A stretch of DNA of 34,865 bases from Cytobacillus horneckiae. Lineage in GTDB: Bacteria; Bacillota; Bacilli; Bacillales; Cytobacillaceae. Position 1 is the first letter of the stretch; the number at the start of each line of letters is the position of its first letter. The position numbers were made by a program, and so were the translations under genes. The DNA is taken from contig NZ_PISD01000069.1 in the NCBI RefSeq assembly GCF_002835735.1, forward strand, positions 1-34,865, given 5' to 3'. Under the pieces are notes generated by a model. The model was given only the letters and a program-made list of their open reading frames with translations, ran no database searches and had not been told where the DNA came from. Positions 1 to 7,413 of the stretch are shown one piece after another.

Positions 1-137
1 ATAAAGTGTTTGATTAGCTCGTTTTTGCACCAATGGTGCTAGCTGTATAATCAGCTGTTTTTTAGAATTAACGTTGACGTTTTTTGTTCGTTCAGTTTTC
101 AAAGATCAATCTCATTCGCTTCAGAAGCGACCTTATT
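1..137 (-). promoter_or_regulatory. rRNA operon leader (upstream of 16S rRNA)
   Basis: Read on the minus strand this is a typical Bacillus pre-16S leader. It carries a boxA-like antitermination element at 94-108 (core TGATCTTTGAAAACT) and ends with GAGCTAATCAAAC at about 8-20, the string that normally sits directly before the 16S rRNA 5' end. The 16S gene itself is not in the window and should start within a few bases beyond position 1. Recognition rests on remembered Bacillus rrn leaders, not on an alignment. Confidence 0.85.
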
Positions 138-167
138 AATATAACATCATTCCCGCCGTAATGTCAA
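138..167 (-). promoter_or_regulatory. rRNA operon promoter P2
   Basis: Minus-strand -35 TTGACA (162-167) and -10 TATATT (138-143) with an 18-bp spacer, followed at once by the leader with boxA. Perfect -35 and 5/6 -10 match the sigma-A consensus. It is the promoter nearer to the 16S gene in a tandem pair. Confidence 0.8.
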
Positions 168-218
168 CAACTTTTTCAAATCTTTCAAAACGTTGTAGTC
201 ATTAACGACTGCTTTAAT

Positions 219-248
219 ATAATAACACCCTCTTGACTAAAGCGTCAA
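219..248 (-). promoter_or_regulatory. rRNA operon promoter P1
   Basis: Minus-strand -35 TTGACG (243-248) and -10 TATTAT (219-224), spacer 18 bp, lying 81 bp upstream of P2. Tandem P1/P2 promoters about this far apart are usual for Bacillus rrn operons. Confidence 0.7.
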
Positions 249-530
249 TACTATTTCACTATATTTTTTGTTTAAATTATATTTTTTAAATCAACACATG
301 AATTTAAGGATCTAGCAGCTTGCTAATTATGGATAATCACTGCTCGTCATTTAATTTATTCCGAGTTCCTACATTAATATATATTATGAAAAAAATATTT
401 TAGCATCGATCTACCCTATTTAACTACCTTTACAATAAAAAATCTTACATGCCAAATATGTGTATTTAAACGGACACTTTAACTGTACTATGCAAAATGA
501 TTTAACCGATCTTCCGCTGTTTTCTATCGA

Positions 531-568
531 ATGCTGATATTTTGGCAAGCAAACCAAAATATCAGCAT
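531..568. repeat. Perfect 15-bp inverted repeat, 8-base loop
   Basis: ATGCTGATATTTTGG (531-545) is followed after 8 bases by its exact reverse complement (554-568). No T-run follows on either strand, so it is not a standard intrinsic terminator. It stands alone in the gap between the rRNA promoters and the paaX terminator. The rest of 250-626 is AT-rich and shows nothing coding. Confidence 0.9.
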
Positions 569-626
569 ACGGAGAAGTACTTCAATTTAAGGTTTTTAGA
601 ACCATAAACAAATCTAGGATTTTTTC

Positions 627-675
627 AAAAAAAAAAGACTGCCTCAAAAGTATTCTATTTATGAGGTAGTCTTTA
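627..675 (-). terminator. Intrinsic terminator of paaX
   Basis: On the minus strand a stem of about 12 bp (AAGACTACCTCA pairing with TGAGGCAGTCTT, one mismatch) is followed by a run of ten T. The stem overlaps the stop codon of the PaaX gene. Confidence 0.85.
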
Positions 676-1560
676 TTCTGATTTAATAATTAATGGATGA
701 TCTTTTGCATCATATGAATGATCTTTTCTGCGCAAATCATTATCTTTCCGAAAAACATTTTCAAAAAAACTGCTTGCTGGTTCTGCTAAAAGTTTATAAT
801 ACTGACTGAAAAGCAACGCCGCATGATTTCCATTCCACTTTGGAGGCAAAAGCTCCTGCGGCAGACCTGGATCAATGAATAGAAACTTTCGATATTCATG
901 AACAAGCTTTGTTCTTTCTACAAAGCACTCTGAATCGGACATTTCTCCTCTGCTTATTACACTTTGATGTACAATAAATTGCTTGCTGTATTTTGATATA
1001 AATTCCTCATACTTATTGTGTATTTCCTCAAGTGGCCAGCTTTTTCGCACAAGTGATTGACTATTTTTTGGCCCTTTATATTCAGAGACAAAAAAATCAA
1101 CGTATTCACTAATGTCATACTTATCAATTAAAATGTTAACTTCTTTTTCAAGGCTATTTGGTGAAATCCAACAACCATTTGAGAAACTACCAAATCCGCT
1201 CCACATAAGTTCCTGACGAAGCTCATCACGAACCTGTCGTTTTTCTTCCGGAATCGTATACATTAAAATACGCCATTTTCTGTCCCATTTCTGCGGGTTC
1301 AATTTAAAAATCCGATTTGCAGCCTCATCCATCCGGTTCACACCTCGTTCAGTCAAAAAGTAAAAACTTTTGTTCCCCTGCTTTTCTGACTGAATCCATC
1401 CTTGCTTAACCATGCGGGAAACTGCAACACGTACTCCCTGTTCATTATGCCCAAACTCTTTCAATAAACGAATTAAGCTGCCAATCCAGATTTTATTTCC
1501 ATAATGACGTAAATAATCTCCGTATATGGTAAAAATCATTGATTGTGTCTTTGCACCCAT
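673..1560 (-). CDS. paaX: PaaX-family transcriptional repressor of phenylacetate catabolism
   Basis: The 295-residue protein has PaaX-family length and architecture. An N-terminal winged helix (about 5-80, opening SMIFTIYGDYLRHYGNKIW) is followed by a central domain beginning near WRILMYTIPEEKR (97-109) and a C-terminal PaaX domain. Family members repress phenylacetate genes and are released by phenylacetyl-CoA, the product of the neighbouring ligase. The ATG at 1560 matches the usual family N-terminus; its ribosome site (AAAGAGTG, 7 bases upstream) is modest. It is transcribed with the same polarity as paaK but has its own -10 (TATAAT, 1616-1621) overlapped by an inverted repeat, which fits autoregulation. 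It looks intact although several of its presumed target genes are damaged. Function is inferred from family and context. Confidence 0.92.
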   Translation of the reverse strand: MGAKTQSMIFTIYGDYLRHYGNKIWIGSLIRLLKEFGHNEQGVRVAVSRMVKQGWIQSEKQGNKSFYFLTERGVNRMDEAANRIFKLNPQKWDRKWRILMYTIPEEKRQVRDELRQELMWSGFGSFSNGCWISPNSLEKEVNILIDKYDISEYVDFFVSEYKGPKNSQSLVRKSWPLEEIHNKYEEFISKYSKQFIVHQSVISRGEMSDSECFVERTKLVHEYRKFLFIDPGLPQELLPPKWNGNHAALLFSQYYKLLAEPASSFFENVFRKDNDLRRKDHSYDAKDHPLIIKSE

Positions 1561-1615
1561 GGCTGTTCACTCTTTCTTTTTTAACTGTTTCTTAGATGAA
1601 CGAGACTTTTTTCTT

Positions 1616-1649
1616 ATTATATCACATATCTTTCTAAAAATTGTGATAT
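1616..1649 (-). promoter_or_regulatory. paaX promoter -10 with candidate PaaX operator
   Basis: A perfect 8-bp inverted repeat, ATATCACA (1619-1626) and TGTGATAT (1642-1649), spaced by 15 bp, overlaps the -10 hexamer TATAAT (minus strand, 1616-1621). The same GTGATAT core recurs at 3523-3529 before the DUF485/permease genes. A shared half-site at the repressor gene and at a presumed target is what a PaaX operator would look like. The assignment is inference. Confidence 0.5.
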
Positions 1650-1797
1650 TACCCGCTCACTCAACTCTTTGAGCGCCTCGATCTGTTCTTCTGCTTCATT
1701 CTTTCACTTCATTTCAATTAGTCACTGGAGATGCTGAGATTGTAGGCTACGGAAAGCTGCCAGATAAAAACATTACTTTCACATTTATTCTAACCTC

Positions 1798-1980
1798 TTT
1801 CTCCTTGCCCGTACTTTTGGAAACCCGGCCACATCCTAAATATACTTTTTTGGATAACTGCTGATGACTGTCCACCAAATTGGATAAGCTTTCAATTATA
1901 TTGACCTTCAAATGCCCGCAGAAAAAATCCAACTCGATTGCCGCCGATAATGGTTACATCAACTTTTTTTGATTACTCAT
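1798..1980 (-). pseudogene. Remnant of a YumC-type ferredoxin--NADP reductase
   Basis: A good ribosome site (GGAGAGGG) and ATG at 1980 are kept, but MSNQKK runs to a stop in frame. Past a seven-A run another frame gives VDVTIIGGNRVGFF, a Rossmann FAD-binding start. A second frame then gives VNIIESLSNL, a third GGQSSA, and a further one [15 protein letters not shown]. Joined, these follow the N-terminal 60 or so residues of Bacillus YumC-type reductases ([42 protein letters not shown], from memory). At least three frameshifts and an in-frame stop are needed, and the remaining ~270 residues are gone. It lies directly behind paaK in the same direction and may once have supplied electrons to a ring oxygenase or another enzyme of the locus. 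The 61-codon open frame at 1747-1932 is part of this wreck, not a gene. Confidence 0.75.
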
Positions 1981-1997
1981 TCAACATCCCTCTCCAT

Positions 1998-3326
1998 TTA
2001 TATGCTTAACGTAGCATTATTTCGCTTATTTACAATACGAATGGCTTTCCCTTCAGAACGCTGTATGGTTTTTGGCATGTTTACAACAATATCCATTGTC
2101 ACCAGACATGAGTTTTTTAGATGATACTGAACCACTTTTTTCAATTTATGTACGTCGGCATGCATCAAGTCTCTATTAATTTTATGGTAGAAATCATTTT
2201 CGATTTCAACATGCAATTCAATATGGTCCATTGAGCCCTTCTTAACAAGGTGAATCTGATAATGTGGACCGAGTCCATCCACTTGCAGTAAAACACGCTC
2301 AATTTCAGATGGGAAAACGTTTACACCTTTGACAATGATCATATCATCTGTTCGTCCTTTAATTCGGGACATTCTCGTTGTTGTACGTCCGCATTTACAT
2401 TTTTCTCGGGAAATGGAGGCAAGGTCTCCTGTTCGATAACGAATAATTGGCAACGCTTCTTTCGATAAACTAGTAAAAACAAGTTCTCCAATCACTCCAT
2501 CTACTACCGGTTCGAGCGTATCAGGATTTATCACTTCAACTAAGAAATGATCGTCTGCAATATGAAGACCATCCTGTGCTTCATGACATTCTATTGCTAC
2601 ACCCGGTCCCATAATTTCACTTAGGCCATAAATATCAATCGCTTTCAATTTTAGCTTCTTTTCAAGTATCGCTCTCATTTCTTCAGACCACGGCTCAGCA
2701 CCAAAAATACCATATTCGAGTCCGTTATCATCAGGGTCTATCCCCATTTCTTCCATCTTTTCAGCAATATTTAAAACATAAGATGGCGTGCCACAAATGC
2801 CTCTCGGCTTAAAATCATTAATAATTGTTATTTGCCGGTCTGTATTTCCTCCCGATATTGGTATGGTTGTTGCCCCTAACTTTTCTGCTCCGTAATGAAG
2901 GCCAAGTCCGCCTGTAAACAAACCATAGCCATAGGCATTATGAAAAATATCAGATTTACGTCCGCCTGCAGTGACAATAGCACGTGCAACAATCACTGAC
3001 CAGTTTTCAATATCATTTTTGGTATAGCCTACAATTGTCGGCTTTCCGCTCGTTCCTGATGAGCCATGAATACGGGTAACCTTTTCCATAGGAACCGCAA
3101 ATAGACCGAATGGGTATTGTTCAAGTAAGTCCTGTTTTTTTGTAAATGGAAGTTTTGTCACATCGCTTAAATGTTTTATGTCCTTTGGGGTGATACCTAA
3201 CTCATCAAATTTTTCTTGATAAAATAACACATTTTCAAATACATTACTTACCGCTGTTTGAAGACGTGTAAGCTGCAAACTTTCCATTTCCGTACGGTCA
3301 GCTTTTTCAACATCTGGATTGTACAT
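1998..3326 (-). CDS. paaK: Phenylacetate--CoA ligase
   Basis: This 442-residue, full-length PaaK-type adenylate-forming ligase converts phenylacetate, ATP and CoA to phenylacetyl-CoA in the cytoplasm. Visible motifs are the P-loop HGSSGTSGKPT (88-97 region), YGLSE (233-237), YRTGD (297-301), a CKCG metal-type turn (310-313) and the hinge GRTDDMIIVKGVNVFP (324-339). The C-terminal extension ends PKTIQRSEGKAIRIV with the expected late lysine region. AAGGAGGG precedes the ATG by a normal distance. It is divergent from the DUF485/permease genes and followed by a reductase remnant, then paaX. The gene looks intact. Without paaABCDE nearby, phenylacetyl-CoA made here must be handled by genes elsewhere or serve mainly as inducer. 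Confidence 0.95.
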   Translation of the reverse strand: MYNPDVEKADRTEMESLQLTRLQTAVSNVFENVLFYQEKFDELGITPKDIKHLSDVTKLPFTKKQDLLEQYPFGLFAVPMEKVTRIHGSSGTSGKPTIVGYTKNDIENWSVIVARAIVTAGGRKSDIFHNAYGYGLFTGGLGLHYGAEKLGATTIPISGGNTDRQITIINDFKPRGICGTPSYVLNIAEKMEEMGIDPDDNGLEYGIFGAEPWSEEMRAILEKKLKLKAIDIYGLSEIMGPGVAIECHEAQDGLHIADDHFLVEVINPDTLEPVVDGVIGELVFTSLSKEALPIIRYRTGDLASISREKCKCGRTTTRMSRIKGRTDDMIIVKGVNVFPSEIERVLLQVDGLGPHYQIHLVKKGSMDHIELHVEIENDFYHKINRDLMHADVHKLKKVVQYHLKNSCLVTMDIVVNMPKTIQRSEGKAIRIVNKRNNATLSI

Positions 3327-3404
3327 TTTTTAGCCCTCCTTATTTTTCTCAAGAATCATCTAACGATATTTATACGAAATAAAGAAATTAAGTAATATGT
3401 TTTC

Positions 3405-3433
3405 AGATTAATACGACATTTACAAGGTGTCAA
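3405..3433 (-). promoter_or_regulatory. Candidate paaK promoter
   Basis: A minus-strand TTGACA (3428-3433) stands about 100 bases upstream of the paaK ATG. No good -10 lies at 17 bp (TAATCT); TATTAA at 15 bp is the nearest alternative. Only the -35 is convincing. Confidence 0.35.
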
Positions 3434-3522
3434 TAGAGGTATCGTTAAAATTTATGCAAAATTTTAATTTTTTAGAATTTTTAGATTTAATCGATGTGAA
3501 GTTTATGCTATTTTTAACAAAA

Positions 3523-3558
3523 GTGATATATCAGTTTATATATATATCGTTATATAAT
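3523..3558 (+). promoter_or_regulatory. Promoter and candidate PaaX operator before DUF485/permease genes
   Basis: A 10-bp perfect palindrome TGATATATCA (3524-3533), preceded by G to give the GTGATAT core seen at the paaX promoter, covers the -35 region of a TATAAT (3553-3558). There is no recognisable -35, so expression would be weak or regulated. Confidence 0.45.
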
Positions 3559-3581
3559 CGTATTATTAAGAGGAGGTTATT

Positions 3582-3929
3582 ATGAAGTCACTAGTAAAAA
3601 AGAGCAATTCAACGGAAAATGAAATGGAGCTTTATGAGCAATTGATTGAAACGGAGGATTTTAAAAATTTACTTCAAAAGAAAAAGGCTTTTATTCTCCC
3701 TTTTACTACTTTCTTCCTTACTTTTTATTTTGTTCTACCTGTTTTAGCTGCTTTTACTGGTGTATTAAAAGGACAAGCCTTTTTAGGTATGACATGGGCA
3801 TGGGTTTACGCACTTCTGCAATTTGTTGTCGTTTGGATTGGTGGAATCGTCTACTTGAAAAAGTCTGAAAAGTATGACAAATTAGCCCGGGATATATTAA
3901 CTAAATATAAGAAGGAACTTAGCGGATGA
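3582..3929 (+). CDS. DUF485 small membrane protein of an SSS permease
   Basis: This 115-residue protein has the DUF485 pattern: a charged N-terminus with YEQLIETEDFKNLLQKKKAF (34-53), then two transmembrane segments (about 53-76 and 85-106). DUF485 proteins such as E. coli YjcH are encoded just before sodium:solute symporters of the acetate (ActP) and phenylacetate (PaaL) type. The gene has AGAGGAGG five bases before its ATG, and its stop overlaps the start of the permease reading frame in an ATGA, so the pair was translationally coupled. The protein itself looks intact, but its partner is broken, so it may have no function now. Confidence 0.88.
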   Translation: MKSLVKKSNSTENEMELYEQLIETEDFKNLLQKKKAFILPFTTFFLTFYFVLPVLAAFTGVLKGQAFLGMTWAWVYALLQFVVVWIGGIVYLKKSEKYDKLARDILTKYKKELSG

Positions 3930-5477
3930 GCACATTATCTTTTGTACTTTTTATAGGTATTATATTGTTAACACTCACAATAACGTATTATTCTTCTAAA
4001 AAAACTAAAAATGCAAATGATTTTTATACTGCTGGCGGCGGCTTGACTGCATAGCAAAATGGATTGGCTGTGGCTGGTGACTTTATTGTCTGCAGCTTCT
4101 TTTCTTGGGATTACAGGAGCTATTGCGCTGATTGGATTCGATGGCTTTTATATGAGCATTGGCAACCTTGTCGCGTTTCTTGTCTTATTATACTTTGTTT
4201 CAGAGCCGCTTCGTAATCTCGGAAAATACACTTTAGCCGATATGATTTCTGCGCGTTTTAAATCAAAGAAGGTACGTGGGATTGCTGCAACAAACACTCT
4301 TGTCATTTCTATTTTTTATATGATTGCCCAACTTGTCGGTGCTGGTGGATTAATTAAACTGTTGCTTGGCATCGATTATGGCCTTTCTGTTCTTCTAGTC
4401 GGTGTATTAATGACGATTTATGTTATTTTTGGCGGGATGCAAGCGACCAGCTGGGTACAAATTACAAAAGCGATTCTTTTGCTGGGCGGATCTACTGTAC
4501 TAACGTTTATTGTATTTTCACGATATAACTTTAATATCGCAGAAATGTTTCACCATGTTCAAACGGCAACACCGCTTGGAAATGATTTTTTAAATCCTGG
4601 TAATAAATACACGAATGGACTTGATATGATTTCATTTAATATGTCACTTGTCCTCGGGGCAGCAGGGCTCCCGCATTTGCTTGTCCGTTTCTTTACAGTA
4701 AAAGATGCGGCAACAGCAAGAAAATCTGTTGTGTATTCAACATGGTTTATTGGCGCATTTTTTATAATGACGATTTTCCTAGGATTCGGTGCAGCTTCAT
4801 TCGTTGGATTTAACCGCATTGTTGAAGCGAATCCAGCTGGAAATATGGCTGCCCCTCTTCTAGCATTAACATTAGGCGGTGAATTTTTATACGCCTTCGT
4901 CTCTGCTATTGCATTTGCTACCATTCTGGCAGTTGTATCCGGTCTTGTGTTAACGTCAGCATCCGCCTTCGCTCATGACATATATGGAGAGATTATAAAA
5001 GACGGAAAAATGACCGAAAAGCAGCAAGTGCTCGTAGCACGCATCGCAGCAGTTAGTGTGGCTGCAATTTCCATCGTACTCTCAATATTCGCACAGTCTC
5101 TTAACGTTGCTTTCCTTTCTGTACTGGCTTTAGGCATCGCAGCCAGCGCCAACTTACCGGTTATACTTTGCACAATATACTGGAAACGATTTAATGCAAC
5201 CGGAGCAATCACCGGCATGTTGTTTGGATTAATTAGCTCTCTTATATTAGTTTTCCTCAGCCCTAACGTATGGAATCCAGTACACGGAATGGGCATTTTC
5301 ACAGGAGATCCTATTTTCACATTAAGCAATCCAACTATTTTTACTGTACCACTTGGATTTATAGGTGCTTATTTAGGTACAACGTTGTCTAGAACAAAAG
5401 AAAGCGAAAATAACTATGCAGAAGTACTGTTCAAATCAAACACCGGATATGGTATAAGCTCAGTAAAGGATCATTAA
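3926..5477 (+). pseudogene. Broken SSS-family (ActP/PaaL-like) sodium:organic acid symporter
   Basis: The reading frame starts at ATG 3926 (overlapping the DUF485 stop) and gives a normal first transmembrane segment and the conserved YTAGGGLTA. TAG (4052-4054) then replaces the Trp expected before QNGLAVAGDF. About 33 bases on, one extra T near 4086-4087 shifts the frame. From there a 460-residue open frame continues with SAASFLGITGAIALIGFDGF and some twelve further hydrophobic segments to a normal C-terminus. Two independent lesions in 40 bases make a sequencing slip a poor explanation, though not an impossible one. The 472-codon frame beginning at ATG 4059 lacks the first helix and the sodium-site residues around the break and has no ribosome site. 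By context the ancestral substrate was probably phenylacetate; acetate or another short acid is the alternative. Confidence 0.88.
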
Positions 5478-5534
5478 GTAAAAGAGAATCTCAATGATTA
5501 TTCAATTTGATGATCAGGTCATTCACTATTTACA

Positions 5535-5925
5535 TTGCGAGAAATAAAGCAAGTACTTAAAGAAGAACCATTCGCTTCTTTTCTTGGTATGAAGCTGACA
5601 AAACTCGGACCTGGCACAGCTGAACCTGAATTAATTCCGGACGACCGCATGCTTAATTCACACGGGGCAATTATCTTTTCACTTGTAGATTCCGTATTCG
5701 CCGCTGGAAGCAACCCATATGGTAAAATAGCAATCGGCACCACAACTAATGTTAACTATTTCTCAGCTTTCAAATCTAGTGAGATTTTAACAGCAAGTGC
5801 AAAAGAAATAAAAAAAACATCACAGACTCTCTTAGTACAAAATAGAAGTCGAAAGTAAAAATGAACTTATCGCCAAAAGCGATGGTATACCGGAAAAGTC
5901 AATAATTAATAGACGGGATAAGTAA
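5535..5925 (+). pseudogene. Degraded PaaI-like hotdog thioesterase
   Basis: The open frame (TTG 5535, no ribosome site) gives EPFASFLGMKL, then MLNSHGAIIFSLVDSVFAAGSN and IAIGTTTNVNYF, the order seen in PaaI phenylacetyl-CoA thioesterases. Where the family has about NFHGTIHGGAIFSL, this copy reads LNSHG-AIIFSL: a short deletion has removed the second HGG turn of the active site. After QTLLVQ the frame shifts; the lost C-terminus is readable in another frame as YKIEVESKNELIAKSDG and stops at 5923-5925. Missing start signals, active-site deletion and frameshift together indicate a pseudogene. It follows the permease pseudogene by 57 bases and ends at a strong terminator, so it was the last gene of this rightward operon. 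Confidence 0.82.
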
Positions 5926-5937
5926 GCCTTTTCTATT

Positions 5938-5976
5938 CCGGGCAAATCAGTCGATTCGTCCGGTTTTTTTTATTTC
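5938..5976 (+). terminator. Intrinsic terminator of the DUF485-permease-paaI operon
   Basis: Stem CCGGGCAAATC / GATTCGTCCGG with one G-T pair and one mismatch, four-base loop, followed by a run of eight T and TATTT. Confidence 0.85.
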
Positions 5977-6452
5977 TTCCTTAATACAACGATATTGGCA
6001 ATTCCAATGAAAATAGGAGCGGTTTGTTAAGCTTGGATGAGTTGATAAATTTTCCTCAGGCTAAAATTCATTTAGTATTTTATTCTCTATATAAACATCC
6101 TCTTCCTCTTTTGTAAGAGACGAATGATAAGCCCCTCTTTTATTGTCATATTAGCTATAATCGCACCTACTAAAAACACTTCCAATCATTCAGTCCTATA
6201 CCCCTATATCAAATTTCCCGCTACTGTCAACCAATTTTTTAATATCTTGATTTACATTCAGCATGCCTAAATAAAGTAGTTCATTACTTTAACAATTAAT
6301 CTTTTTGGAGTGGAATTTCGACAACCCTTTTGAAAATACTACTTAAAAATAGGAAATATTATTCATGTAAAATAAAGTAAATTATAGGTTTATTTGTTAT
6401 AATAAGAAAAATACTTTAGGTCTAAAGACTCTCCGATAAAGGGGGATTGATC
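5977..6452. other. Intergenic region without a recognisable intact gene
   Basis: This is AT-rich sequence. Short minus-strand open pieces (for example about 6100-6180 and 6200-6290) look protein-like but lack starts and are broken, and may be relics. A TATAAT at 6398-6403 could be the -10 of the downstream Spo0E-like gene; its -35 is poor. Confidence 0.4.
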
Positions 6453-6647
6453 ATGACAAATATTCACCAATTAATTAACGAGGTAAGAACCGAAATGATT
6501 AAATTAGCAAACGAATATGGGTATACTTCAAAACAAGCATTAGAGTGCAGCCAAAAATTAGACAAGCTGTTAAATCTCCTAATGCTTCAGGAACAATCAA
6601 AGAAAGAGAGCACAATGAGTAATCCAGCTCAACTAGAACATTGGTAG
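6453..6647 (+). CDS. Spo0E-like sporulation regulatory phosphatase
   Basis: This 64-residue protein is typical in size for the Spo0E family. It shows two predicted helices with the family core SQKLDKLL (33-40), corresponding to the SQELD signature that contacts and dephosphorylates Spo0A~P. The ATG at 6453 lies seven bases after AAAGGGGG; an upstream in-frame TTG at 6447 overlaps this site and is not the start. The usual tail after the LD motif is replaced by a Ser/Asn-rich end, so activity is uncertain. Presence of this family implies a sporulating host. It stands alone, 45 bases before a TetR gene with which it could share a transcript. Confidence 0.75.
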   Translation: MTNIHQLINEVRTEMIKLANEYGYTSKQALECSQKLDKLLNLLMLQEQSKKESTMSNPAQLEHW

Positions 6648-6692
6648 ATTTAATTATCAGCTCCAATTTATTATAATTAGATATGGGGTGAG

Positions 6693-7271
6693 ATGATGGG
6701 TCGCGAACGCAAGTTTACCAAAAAAGAACTATTTCAAAAAACAAGGGAGCTTCTCTTAGAAGTAGGATATGAAGCATTTACATTCAGTCTGCTTTCCGAA
6801 AGGATCGAAGCTTCAAGAGCTACAATTTACAAATACTTTAATAATAAAGATGATCTAATAACAGAATTTATGATTTTTGAAATGAATGAGTTTCTTGACA
6901 AATTAAAAAGGGTAGAAACATATCATAACTTTGAAGAGCAATTTGAATATTTAATGGACGTCATTTTTGAGCGAACCGATATAAAAGATTTGATTGAAAT
7001 AACTATGCATGTTCAGGCAGATAGTCACCATAAAGCAAAGGAAAACATGGAACAATTTGATAGTATGCGCTTGAAAATGTATGATTGCTTGCAAAACTTT
7101 ATTGTTCTAGGAAAAAAGGAAAAAAGGTTGAATGAGAATTTACCTGATACTTTAATATTAGGATTTATTTTTCAATCAATTGCTATTCCTAATCACTTTA
7201 ACCTTCCTCGCTCTGAATGGGTGCAGGCTATTAAGGAAATTATCGGACATGGAATTTTCAAGAAACATTAA
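6693..7271 (+). CDS. TetR/AcrR-family transcriptional regulator
   Basis: The 192-residue protein has a standard TetR DNA-binding head: helix-turn-helix around TFSLLSERIEASRATIYKYFNNKDDL (28-53), then an all-helical ligand domain with no recognisable subfamily signature. ATG 6693 and ATG 6696 are both usable behind GGGGTG. It precedes an MMPL exporter by 142 bp, and a 14-bp perfect palindrome sits in that gap. The usual arrangement is a repressor that controls the adjacent exporter and senses one of its substrates. Ligand unknown. Confidence 0.9.
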   Translation: MMGRERKFTKKELFQKTRELLLEVGYEAFTFSLLSERIEASRATIYKYFNNKDDLITEFMIFEMNEFLDKLKRVETYHNFEEQFEYLMDVIFERTDIKDLIEITMHVQADSHHKAKENMEQFDSMRLKMYDCLQNFIVLGKKEKRLNENLPDTLILGFIFQSIAIPNHFNLPRSEWVQAIKEIIGHGIFKKH

Positions 7272-7300
7272 TTGACACATGTGTCACTTTGAATAATAAT
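7272..7300 (+). promoter_or_regulatory. Candidate TetR operator and exporter promoter
   Basis: TGACACATGTGTCA (7273-7286) is a perfect 14-bp palindrome that overlaps a consensus -35 TTGACA (7272-7277), with TAATAA-like -10 candidates 16-19 bp on. Its position between a TetR gene and its presumed target makes it a strong operator candidate. No second copy is visible before the TetR gene. Confidence 0.6.
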
Positions 7301-7413
7301 AAATAGTGAAAAGAAAGTGGCAACACTTTTGAGGCTGGTTGACTACGTATACAGGAACGTTTTCAAGCAGCCTGTTTTTATTGTTTTCATAAATAAATTT
7401 GGAAAGGAAGTTA

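Noticed and set aside
1715..1868. Plus-strand open stretch reading VTGDAEIVGYGKLPDKN
   Set aside because: It looks protein-like but has no start or ribosome site, overlaps the reductase remnant and matches no family I know.
1747..1932. 61-codon minus-strand open frame as a separate gene
   Set aside because: It is one frame of the reductase remnant; the flanking motifs continue in the other two frames and its own ATG has no ribosome site.
4059..5477. Permease as an intact gene from ATG 4059
   Set aside because: That start is out of frame with the conserved first helix, lacks a ribosome site and would remove the N-terminal helix; the upstream frame clearly encodes the missing part.
6100..6290. 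Possible short minus-strand genes in the gap before the Spo0E-like gene
   Set aside because: The open pieces are under 35 codons, change frame and lack start signals.
7399..7413. TTG 7399 as the start of the MMPL gene
   Set aside because: The codons between it and ATG 7414 contain the ribosome binding site.
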